51,570 bases of DNA, taken from a bacterium (GTDB taxonomy: Bacteria; Sysuimicrobiota; Sysuimicrobiia; Sysuimicrobiales; Segetimicrobiaceae). Every line of letters begins with the position of its first letter. Position 1 is the stretch's first letter. Where the stretch lies: positions 1 through 51,570 of the forward strand of contig DATGFS010000059.1 of NCBI GenBank assembly GCA_035308905.1, read 5' to 3'. The position numbers and the translations under genes are program-made. The notes beneath the pieces are model-generated. The model did no database searches. It was not told where the DNA came from and saw nothing but the letters and a program-made list of their open reading frames with translations. Positions 30,558 through 37,595 of this stretch are shown one piece after another.

Positions 30558-31394
30558 GTGAGCTTTCTCGGCGCGAGGCCGCCGGGCGCGGTGCCGCCCG
30601 GCGGCCTCGCGCTCTACGGCATCCCCTATGACGCGACCGCCTCGTTCCGGCGCGGCAGCCGCTTCGGACCCGACGGCATCCGCTGGGCCTCCGACAGTAT
30701 CGAGACGTACAGCCCGGTCCTCGATCGGGATCTCGCCGGCGTGTCCTTCGTCGACGGTGGCAACCTCGCCGTCGACGGCCTCGAGCCGGAGGCGATGGTG
30801 CGGGCGGTTCGCCGGCAGCTGCCGCCCTGCGTGCCGTTCGTGCTCGGCGGCGAGCACACGGTGACGCTCGGCGCGGTGCAGGCGCTGACGCCGCGGCACC
30901 CCGATCTCGCCGTGATCCAGTGGGACGCCCACACCGATCTGCGGGACGAATACGAGGGCCGCCGGGTCGCGCACGCCACCGTCATGCGCCGGTTGCTCGA
31001 CGGCGGCGTGCCGGTCGCGCAGTTCGGCATCCGCGCCGGCACGCGCGATGAGTTCGAGCTGGCCCGCGCGCGCTGTCTCGCCTGCGATCGGGATGTGGCG
31101 GTGCCGCGAGAGGTCCTCGATCGGCTCGCCGGCCGGCCCCTCTACCTCACGGTCGACATCGACGTGCTGGATCCGGCCGAGGCGCCGGGCACCGGGAACC
31201 CGGAACCGATGGGCGCGCACTACCGCGAGCTGCTCGACGCGCTGCGAAGCCTCGCGTCGCACCGCGTCGTCGGGATGGACGTGGTTGAAGTCGCCCCGCC
31301 CTGTGATCCGAGCGGGCGCACCGCCGTTCTCGCGGCGTCCCTGGTCCGGGAGATGATTCTGCTGTTCGCACCGGTCGCCGGCGGCACCGCCTAA
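30558..31394 (+). CDS. speB: agmatinase-family ureohydrolase
   Basis: This 278-residue arginase-fold enzyme has all manganese-binding motifs: LGGEHT (about 94-99), QWDAHTDLRDEYEG (about 117-130), the HATVMRRL motif and VDIDVLDPAEAPGTGNPEPMG (about 196-216). It starts with GTG 10 bases after speE. It hydrolyses agmatine to putrescine, or N1-aminopropylagmatine to spermidine, the order inferred for Thermus. Substrate preference cannot be read from the motifs. Confidence 0.92.
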   Translation: MSFLGARPPGAVPPGGLALYGIPYDATASFRRGSRFGPDGIRWASDSIETYSPVLDRDLAGVSFVDGGNLAVDGLEPEAMVRAVRRQLPPCVPFVLGGEHTVTLGAVQALTPRHPDLAVIQWDAHTDLRDEYEGRRVAHATVMRRLLDGGVPVAQFGIRAGTRDEFELARARCLACDRDVAVPREVLDRLAGRPLYLTVDIDVLDPAEAPGTGNPEPMGAHYRELLDALRSLASHRVVGMDVVEVAPPCDPSGRTAVLAASLVREMILLFAPVAGGTA

Positions 31395-31437
31395 CCGGAT
31401 AGTCTCACCCGCCCAACTGTGAGCCTTCCGGTTGTTC
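31394..31437 (+). terminator. hairpin terminator after the polyamine operon
   Basis: AACCGG (31394-31399, overlapping the speB stop) pairs with CCGGTT (31429-31434), and inside it CTCAC pairs with GTGAG. Only a weak T stretch (TTGTT) follows. It would insulate the SOS-type promoter immediately downstream. Confidence 0.55.
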
Positions 31438-31441
31438 GGTA

Positions 31442-31469
31442 TTGACTACGAACATATGTTCGCTATCAT
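31442..31469 (+). promoter_or_regulatory. promoter with perfect LexA (SOS) box in its spacer
   Basis: TTGACT (31442-31447) and TATCAT (31464-31469) are separated by 16 bases. The palindrome CGAACATATGTTCG (31449-31462) fills that spacer. It is the Gram-positive LexA/DinR operator pattern CGAAC-N4-GTTCG, so LexA binding would block RNA polymerase directly. The next gene is therefore predicted to be DNA-damage inducible. The expected transcription start is about 2-3 bases before the ATG at 31479. Confidence 0.85.
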
Positions 31470-31478
31470 GAGTTCACC

Positions 31479-33410
31479 ATGCTGCCTGAGCGCCAGATCT
31501 CCGAGATCACGGTCAAGTCGGTGCTGAACCCCGTCAAAGGAATGCCCTTCCGATGGTCGATCAATCCCTACCGGGGCTGTTCCCACGGGTGCGTCTTCTG
31601 CCAAGCGGGAGACACGCCGATTCTGATGGCAGATGGCACGACGAGACCACTCGAGATACTCCGTGCAGGCGATGAAGTCATCGGGACGGTCCGACGTTCG
31701 CGGTACCGTTACTACACCGCGACACCCGTATTGGCGTGTTGGAACACCGAGAAGCCGGCCTTTCGGGTCATCCTCGAAGACGGAACAGCGCTCGTTGCCA
31801 GCGGCGATCATCGTTTCCTGAGCGACAGGGGCTGGAAGTTCGTGACCGGCACTGAACACGGCGCCATGAGACGTCCACACCTAACTTTGAACAACACACT
31901 GATCGGAACCGGCGCCTTCGCCCCGCCTCCAACTAAGAACGACGACTACGAACGTGGCTACCTGTGCGGCATGATACGAGGCGACGGGTTGCTCGCATTC
32001 TACCAGTATGATCGGCCCGGGCGGGCTCACGGCAATCAATGGCAATTCCGGCTTGCGCTGACGGATGGCGAGGCCCTCAGCCGATCGCGCGAGTACCTGA
32101 CGCATTTCGCGGTGCCCACACAAGTCTTCAGCTTCCAGCAGGCCAGCGGAGCCTGGCGAGCCGCGAACGCGATTCGCACCCATGCACGCCGCGACGTGGA
32201 GGCTGTACAGAGAATCATCGTGTGGCCCGCCGAGCCATCTCCAGAGTGGTGCCAAGGATTCCTGGCCGGGATCTTCGACGCCGAAGGTAGCTGGTCTCAA
32301 GGTATCTTGCGTATTTCAAACACCGACCCGAGAATCATCGACTGCATCGTTCATTGCCTGCAGCGGTTTCGTTTTGCCTTTGCGGTCGAGCACCGGACTC
32401 CGAATCAAGTGAAACCGATCACCTGTGTTCGGCTGCTTGGGGGTCTCCGCGAGCACCTACGTTTTTTCCACTCCTTCGACCCTGTCATTACAAGGAAGCG
32501 CAATTTCACCGGCCGCGCGGTGAAGAATAAGCGCCTCGCCATCGTCTCGATTGAGCCGGTCGGCGTTCGCCGGCTCCACGACATTAGTACCGGCACGGGA
32601 GACTTCATTGCCAACGGCATCGTCAGCCACAATTGCTACGCCCGGCGGACCCACTGGTTTCTCGAAGAGGACGGCGTGCAGGAATGGTCCTCCAAGATCT
32701 TCGTGAAGGCCAACGCTCCGGACGTGCTGCGCACCGAACTGCGGCGGCGTACGTGGAAACGTGACGAAGTCGCGCTGGGGACGGCCACGGATCCATACCA
32801 GGCAATCGAGCGCAAGTACAAAGTGACTCGCCGCATTCTCGAGGCGCTCTGTGAGTCACGCACGCCGGTCAGCATCGTGACGCGTTCTCCCATGATCCTT
32901 CGGGATCTTGACGTGCTGACCGAACTCTCCCGCCGCGCCGCGGTGACGGTGTGCGTGAGCATCGTGACAACCGACCCGCGCATGGCGCGCGAAATCGAGC
33001 CGACCGTGGCGCTCCCGGCACAGCGGCTTCGAACGGTGCGGCGTTTGTCGGACGCGGGCATCCGTGCCGGGGTGATCCTCGCGCCCATCCTGCCGGGCCT
33101 GACCGACGATCCGGCGAATCTCGACGCGGTCATGCAGGCCGCCCGCGACCACGGCGCCCACTTCGTGAGCCATAACGTGCTCCATCTCGGGGAAGTGACA
33201 CGCGACGCGTTCTTTCAGTTCTTGAAAGAACGGTATCCGGCACTTATTCCACGCTATCTACGCATGTATCGCGGCAAGTATGCGCCGGACGCGTACCGGG
33301 CGGACGTCGGCGAGATCGTGGACGCATCCAAGAGACAGCACGGCATCCAGGCCCGCCGGCACCTCGCGCCGCCGGCGGAGCCGGCCCAACTGCCGCTGTT
33401 TGCGGGTTAA
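31479..33410 (+). CDS. radical SAM protein, SplB / Rv2578c-like, interrupted by an intein
   Basis: The precursor has 643 residues; removal of the intein (residues 41-385) leaves 298. The extein is a radical SAM protein of COG1533 (SplB, 'DNA repair photolyase' type): NPYRGCSHGCVF joined to CYARRTH gives the cluster motif CxxxCxxC (C34, C38, C386). Later phrases are ALGTATDPYQAIERKYKVTR and VSIVTRSPMILRDLDVL, then ILAPILPGLTD. Relatives include spore photoproduct lyase, but this Rv2578c-like branch has no proven reaction. The gene follows a LexA-box promoter, lacks a Shine-Dalgarno and seems leaderless. The long N-terminus before C34 is needed by the family, which supports this start. Confidence 0.93.
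   Translation: MLPERQISEITVKSVLNPVKGMPFRWSINPYRGCSHGCVFCQAGDTPILMADGTTRPLEILRAGDEVIGTVRRSRYRYYTATPVLACWNTEKPAFRVILEDGTALVASGDHRFLSDRGWKFVTGTEHGAMRRPHLTLNNTLIGTGAFAPPPTKNDDYERGYLCGMIRGDGLLAFYQYDRPGRAHGNQWQFRLALTDGEALSRSREYLTHFAVPTQVFSFQQASGAWRAANAIRTHARRDVEAVQRIIVWPAEPSPEWCQGFLAGIFDAEGSWSQGILRISNTDPRIIDCIVHCLQRFRFAFAVEHRTPNQVKPITCVRLLGGLREHLRFFHSFDPVITRKRNFTGRAVKNKRLAIVSIEPVGVRRLHDISTGTGDFIANGIVSHNCYARRTHWFLEEDGVQEWSSKIFVKANAPDVLRTELRRRTWKRDEVALGTATDPYQAIERKYKVTRRILEALCESRTPVSIVTRSPMILRDLDVLTELSRRAAVTVCVSIVTTDPRMAREIEPTVALPAQRLRTVRRLSDAGIRAGVILAPILPGLTDDPANLDAVMQAARDHGAHFVSHNVLHLGEVTRDAFFQFLKERYPALIPRYLRMYRGKYAPDAYRADVGEIVDASKRQHGIQARRHLAPPAEPAQLPLFAG
31599..32633 (+). mobile_element. intein with LAGLIDADG homing endonuclease
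   Basis: This is a 345-residue in-frame intein. It begins with Cys1 (CQAGDTPILMADG, block A), has the block B histidine in ASGDHRFLS (H111 of the precursor), two LAGLIDADG helices (YLCGMIRGDG at 161-170 and FLAGIFDAEG at 261-270, both acidic residues kept) and ends FIANGIVSHN with the penultimate His and terminal Asn. The +1 residue is Cys386. All splicing residues and both nuclease acids are present, so it looks active. Its codons are less GC-rich (ATA, AAT, TTT and TCA appear) than the flanking extein, consistent with horizontal arrival. Confidence 0.95.
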
Positions 33411-33425
33411 GCGACGTCGCGACGG

Positions 33426-33725
33426 CTACCGCGGGACCGCGTCCATCGGACAGCGGCACGGCGAGGCTTCGCATCGCGGACAACCGGCGGCATAACGGGC
33501 GGCGGCCTGGTCGAGATCCACGTCGCACAGCACCGCCACGCTCAAGGTCCAGGCGAGGACGTCGGAGAGTTCGGACGCAAGCGCGGCATGGTCTCCACTG
33601 CGAATGTCCTTGGCAACTTCCCCGATCTCCTCGACGAGACGCCGGAAGGTCCCGTCGATGCCGCGCGTCCGATCCCTATCGCTGAACGTCGCGGCGATCT
33701 GAGCCTGCAGCGCGCCGAGGTCCAT
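33426..33725 (-). CDS. MazG-like nucleotide pyrophosphohydrolase
   Basis: This 99-residue all-alpha NTP pyrophosphatase has the MazG metal motif LVEEIGEVAKDI (EExxE, about 30-41) and ELSDVLAWTL (ExxD, about 52-61). Such enzymes remove aberrant or surplus nucleotides. The C-terminal CPRCEASPCRCP contains four cysteines, unusual for the family, and may bind a metal. It is convergent with the radical SAM gene and follows the DUF4177-like gene by 11 bases. Confidence 0.82.
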   Translation of the reverse strand: MDLGALQAQIAATFSDRDRTRGIDGTFRRLVEEIGEVAKDIRSGDHAALASELSDVLAWTLSVAVLCDVDLDQAAARYAAGCPRCEASPCRCPMDAVPR

Positions 33726-33736
33726 CTTCCGGCCCG

Positions 33737-33967
33737 TCAGTCGTCCTCGTCGTCTTGATCGTCTCTATCGTCCTTGTCGTCTTTGTCTCTATCCTTATCG
33801 TCCTCGTCCTTGGCTTTGATCTTGCGCTCCATGATGACCGCCTTCGCCGTCGTGCCGGCGACCTTAAAACCGTCCTTGGCGGCTCGATTCAACTCGCCTT
33901 CGGCCGACTCGGCACGATCCTCAATCCGGATCACACGGTACTCCACGCCCTTGCCCTTCTTGGCCAT
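33737..33967 (-). CDS. small DUF4177-like protein with acidic tail
   Basis: This is a 76-residue protein. The first ~45 residues (VEYRVIRIEDRAESAEGELN...AAKDGFKVAGTT) match the small DUF4177-type fold, with an ELN..a.dGfkv pattern. The last ~25 are a Lys/Asp/Glu run ending in repeated D and E, presumably disordered. A strong GAGGAGGG site precedes the ATG at 33967. It is probably co-transcribed with the MazG-like gene. No function is known to me. Confidence 0.7.
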   Translation of the reverse strand: MAKKGKGVEYRVIRIEDRAESAEGELNRAAKDGFKVAGTTAKAVIMERKIKAKDEDDKDRDKDDKDDRDDQDDEDD

Positions 33968-34044
33968 CGCGCCCTCCTCTCGCCGCCGGTGAGGCGGCGC
34001 CCGTCATTGCCGCGCTTCCAGTATACCGGGCGGGTGAGACGAAG

Positions 34045-34992
34045 CTAGCGGACGGCGACGACGCGGGCGGCGAGACCGACAGGGATCTTCCCGGCGAGGA
34101 TCGGAAGGCCGTACACGGTCACGGGACGCCCCGCGGCAAGCTGCGTGATCCACAGCCGCGACGCGCCGCTGACGAAGTAGGTCTGAACGGAGGTGCACAC
34201 CATCGTGCCGCCGACGATGAGGCCGCCGACGTCCCCGCGCACCGCCTCGATCGGTCCCGAAATCTGCGCCGCCTGCGAGGCGAGAAATTCGACGGACACG
34301 TGCGCGGCGACGACACTGCCGTCGGAGTTGACGGGGCCGTCGACCTGCACGAGGTCGAACGGCGCCAACGCCGACGCGGCGACGAGACCGTCGGCCCGCA
34401 TCTGGGTGGCCGCGGTCAGCAGCACGGCATGCCGCGTCCCGGTGTCGGTTACGATATCCAGCGTCGATCCCGATCGCGCCGTCACCACGCCGGCCATCCC
34501 CCCCGCCGGGCCGGACGCGGGCGCCGTGGGTCTCGCGGCCTGAGCGGTTGTCGCGACGACCAGAGACAACGCCATGATCGCCTCATCCGGACTCATCACG
34601 CCCCAGACTGCGACGCGGTCGCCCCGGCGCAGCGCGTCCCACCGGATCGGCCGCGCCGCGCTGTCCGCCACGACCGTCTGGGGCAGCAGGCGAACCAGGT
34701 GCGTGCCGGAGAGAGAGCGGCTTCGCCACGCGGTCCCGCCTTCGAAGACGTCCACTCTGCCCGGACTCCCGATCGCGACCGAGACGAGGCCGGCGGACGG
34801 CACGACGGACACGAGCGTGCCGCCGGCGGTGATCCGTGCCCAGCCCTGGGCCAGTAGGGCGGGCCCCGCGGCGGCCGCCCGCGCACCCGGCGCGCGGACG
34901 AGTGACGGCGCCGCGCCGCCCGCAAGCGCGCAGACGGCGGCGACCGTGACCACCCAGCCGGCAATCCGGCAGGACGCGACGGCGTGAGACAT
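34045..34992 (-). CDS. secreted DUF5666-like protein
   Basis: A 315-residue protein is predicted from the ATG at 34992, 2 bases after the previous stop. A signal peptide (about 8-38) is followed by repeated small beta domains of the DUF5666/OB-like type, visible as GVVTARSGSTLDIVTDTG and ISGPIEAVRGDVGGLIVGG. It ends the ECF sigma operon and is probably exported to the envelope. A much longer frame upstream (to 35853) overlaps the RseB-like gene and is not coding. Confidence 0.65.
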   Translation of the reverse strand: MSHAVASCRIAGWVVTVAAVCALAGGAAPSLVRAPGARAAAAGPALLAQGWARITAGGTLVSVVPSAGLVSVAIGSPGRVDVFEGGTAWRSRSLSGTHLVRLLPQTVVADSAARPIRWDALRRGDRVAVWGVMSPDEAIMALSLVVATTAQAARPTAPASGPAGGMAGVVTARSGSTLDIVTDTGTRHAVLLTAATQMRADGLVAASALAPFDLVQVDGPVNSDGSVVAAHVSVEFLASQAAQISGPIEAVRGDVGGLIVGGTMVCTSVQTYFVSGASRLWITQLAAGRPVTVYGLPILAGKIPVGLAARVVAVR

Positions 34993-34994
34993 CG

Positions 34995-36365
34995 CTAGGG
35001 TGTGGGGAGACCCGCCGGTGGGCCGGATGGAGCGGACGCCGGAAGCGCGGGCGTCATCGACGCGGTGTCCACGGCGCGGCGGACGGCCGCGCGGAGCGCG
35101 TCGGGCCGCATCTTCAGCTGCGTCGCGAGATCGGTGACGGACAGGCTGCCGTGCACGAAGCGCACGGTGGTATCGATGCCGGTCCCGAGCGCGTGAGAGA
35201 TGGCGAACGCCTTCGCGATCTCGGGGAACGTCAGGCCCTCGCTGCGCAGGCGGCGGACGGTCGCCGGATCCGCCTCCGTGCGGCGGGAGACGTCCGCCAC
35301 CAGCACCTGCTCGCGGCCGGCGATCAACTGCCCGGCCACGAGCATCAGCGTCTCCGACGGCGCGGTGCCCACGGCCGTGATGCGCAGTCCCCGCTGCTCC
35401 CAGATCAGCACGCGGAAGTAGCCGAGGTCGATGAACCGGCCGGGCTGCGACTGGACGCGCACCGGCAGTCCGGTCGTGGGCCAGCCGATCGAGCCGGCCG
35501 GCGCTTCGAAAAACGAGATGATGTTGCCGCCGTCGCTGTAGCGCAGATAGGCGGAGACCAGGCTCCCGAACCGGCTGACCGCGCCGCCGCGGAACGTGTA
35601 ACCCTCGGGCAGCGCCGGCGGGACGAGCACCGGGAAGCCCACCTGCCGCTGCAGTTGAGCGGGGTTCTGCGTGCCGCCCGCCACGGTCTGGAGCGAGACG
35701 ACGCGTGTTCCGGCGGGAGGCCGGTAGCGGAAGTACGCCTCCGGCAGATTCAGGCTGAAGCTGATGCGCGAAAAGTACGTGGTCAGAACGAGGCCGCGCG
35801 AGGCGTCCCGGTCCTCCGCGCGCAGGACCGTCCCGGTCAGCCGGTCCACCCACAACTGGCGCTGCACGCCTGTGCCGTGCGGTGTGAGCGACAGCACGTA
35901 GGCCTGCCGGCCGATGACCTCGTCGGTGCCGAGCAGCACGATGTCGTAGTTGCGCGTCAGCAGCGTCAGGCCGGCCGCCGCGCCGCCATCTTGAATGCTG
36001 TGGTCCTCGAAGAGCATATTCAAGGCCGGCTCGTAGTGCCGGGCAGTGGTGCCGTCGTCGACGATCACCCGCCCCGCGACGTCCTCCGGCGACAGGTATT
36101 CGAGCCGCAGCAGGTTCGGCCGCTTGTGCGACTCCGCGACGGTCACCGTCTCCATCCGGCCGTTGCGGAGCGCCGTGATGATCTTCGTGCCTTCGTAATC
36201 GATGAGCCGCGGCGCCTCGAGCGCCATCTTGAGGATGGCGCGCGGCGTCGGCGGCACCGCGGCCGCCTGTGTCGGCGGCGCGGGCGGGACGAACGGCGCC
36301 CCGATCGCGGCGCCCGCGACCAGCAGCACGAGCGCCGCCGTCATCGCCTTGGCCGCGACGCGCAT
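34995..36365 (-). CDS. RseB/MucB-like sigma-factor regulatory protein
   Basis: This 456-residue extracytoplasmic protein has a signal peptide (about 5-33). The LolA/RseB-type N-domain reads ILKMALEAPRLIDYEGTKII, TVTVAESHKRPNLLRLEYLS and IVDDGTTARHYEPALNMLFE. A second domain contains the VLVPPALPEGYTFRGGAVSR phrase of MucB/RseB C-domains and DUF4367. The last ~100 residues are helical and unassigned. Its ATG overlaps the anti-sigma stop by one base (TGATG). RseB proteins sense envelope lipids or proteins and shield the anti-sigma factor, which fits this context. Confidence 0.8.
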   Translation of the reverse strand: MRVAAKAMTAALVLLVAGAAIGAPFVPPAPPTQAAAVPPTPRAILKMALEAPRLIDYEGTKIITALRNGRMETVTVAESHKRPNLLRLEYLSPEDVAGRVIVDDGTTARHYEPALNMLFEDHSIQDGGAAAGLTLLTRNYDIVLLGTDEVIGRQAYVLSLTPHGTGVQRQLWVDRLTGTVLRAEDRDASRGLVLTTYFSRISFSLNLPEAYFRYRPPAGTRVVSLQTVAGGTQNPAQLQRQVGFPVLVPPALPEGYTFRGGAVSRFGSLVSAYLRYSDGGNIISFFEAPAGSIGWPTTGLPVRVQSQPGRFIDLGYFRVLIWEQRGLRITAVGTAPSETLMLVAGQLIAGREQVLVADVSRRTEADPATVRRLRSEGLTFPEIAKAFAISHALGTGIDTTVRFVHGSLSVTDLATQLKMRPDALRAAVRRAVDTASMTPALPASAPSGPPAGLPTP

Positions 36366-36934
36366 CACCGGACTATGTCTCCGACGGGACGCGGGGTCTC
36401 CCCGGCGAGCACCAGTTCCGCGTCGCCGGCGACGAGGCCCACGTACGCGCGATCCACGAGCGGCGCGGTGCCCATCTGCATCGCGTGATCGTGGACGTAC
36501 AGGTCGACGCCGATCTCGGTCGCATGGAGCCTGTCCACCGTGCCCTTCACGAGGGGCAGCACCGCGAGCGCGAGCGCGACGAGCACCCCGGCCAGGACCA
36601 GGCCCGGCCGGCGGCCGGCGATGCCGGGCCACGGGAGGCGGACGACGGAGTCCCACGCAGCGCGCATCCGCCCGGCCCATCCGCCGGATGCGCCTTCTGC
36701 CGTCGCCGGACGCATCATCGGCCGGCGAATGGCCGCCCAGAACGCCGCCGGCGGCTCGGCCGGCGGCAGACCGGCGAGCAGATCCCGCGCCACGCGGAGG
36801 TTCTCGTACGCATCGCGGCAGGCGGCGCAGTCCAGCAGGTGCTCCTGCACCGCGCGGGTCTCGGCGGCCGTCAACTCCGAATCCACGTAGGCCGACAGCA
36901 GGCGGCCGGCGCGATGGTGGTTCACGGCTGCCAC
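36365..36934 (-). CDS. zinc-finger anti-sigma factor (membrane)
   Basis: This 189-residue protein has an N-terminal ZAS-type zinc domain with H-x3-C-x2-C (H32, C36, C39), a cytosolic linker, one membrane helix (about 110-128) and an extracytoplasmic tail of about 60 residues. It would bind and hold the ECF sigma factor encoded just upstream, whose stop it overlaps by 13 bases. The RseB-like gene downstream suggests regulated proteolysis of this protein. Confidence 0.9.
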   Translation of the reverse strand: MAAVNHHRAGRLLSAYVDSELTAAETRAVQEHLLDCAACRDAYENLRVARDLLAGLPPAEPPAAFWAAIRRPMMRPATAEGASGGWAGRMRAAWDSVVRLPWPGIAGRRPGLVLAGVLVALALAVLPLVKGTVDRLHATEIGVDLYVHDHAMQMGTAPLVDRAYVGLVAGDAELVLAGETPRPVGDIVR

Positions 36935-37551
36935 CCCCGGCGCCGCGCCTCGACGTACGGACGCAGCCGTACCTGGAGAACCTGGCGGGCCCGGTGGAGC
37001 CGCGATTTCACGGTTCCAAGCGGAACGCGCAGAATCGCGGCGATCTCTTCGTAGGCAAATCCTTCGATATCGCTCAGCACCACAACCATCCGCAGATCCG
37101 GGCTGAGCACACCGAGGGCCTGTTGGATCGCGCCGTCGATGTGCTCGCGTTCGAACACGGCCTCCGGGTTGGCCGCGACGTCCGGAAACTCCCGGGTTAA
37201 CTCGCCGCGCAGCGTGTCGATCGGCGCGTCGAGGGACTCGACGCGCGCCTTCGGCCGCCGGCGCAGCAGATCGATATACAGGTTGCTGACGATGCGATAC
37301 AGCCAGCTCTCGAGCGGCGCCCCCGGCTGGACCCGCCGCAGCGCCCGGTAGACCCGGAGGAACGCCTCCTGGGACAGATCGCGGGCGTCGGCTTGGTTGC
37401 CGGTCATCCGGTACGCGATGTTGTAGACGTGCCGGGCGTAGCGCTGGACGATGCCGTCGTAGCGCGCCAGTTCTTCCGCCGTGTAGGCCGGCGCCTTCAC
37501 GGCCTCAGGCGGCGGCGCCATAAGTGCCACGGCGGCGGCAACGTCGCTCAT
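36922..37551 (-). CDS. ECF RNA polymerase sigma factor (SigE/RpoE-like)
   Basis: This 209-residue ECF sigma factor has sigma-2 (about 38-105, with HVYNIAYRMTGNQADARDLS and LESWLYRIVSNLYIDLLRRR) and sigma-4 with IEGFAYEEIAAILRVPLGTV and SRLHRARQVL (about 165-195). The start at the ATG 37551 leaves a typical 30-residue N-terminus. The gene is 44 bases after leuS and leads a sigma / anti-sigma / RseB-like / secreted-protein operon for envelope stress. Confidence 0.93.
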   Translation of the reverse strand: MSDVAAAVALMAPPPEAVKAPAYTAEELARYDGIVQRYARHVYNIAYRMTGNQADARDLSQEAFLRVYRALRRVQPGAPLESWLYRIVSNLYIDLLRRRPKARVESLDAPIDTLRGELTREFPDVAANPEAVFEREHIDGAIQQALGVLSPDLRMVVVLSDIEGFAYEEIAAILRVPLGTVKSRLHRARQVLQVRLRPYVEARRRGWQP

Positions 37552-37595
37552 CACCCGGTGTAACGAGCAAACGGGCCAGAAAGTTTCGGTCGCGC

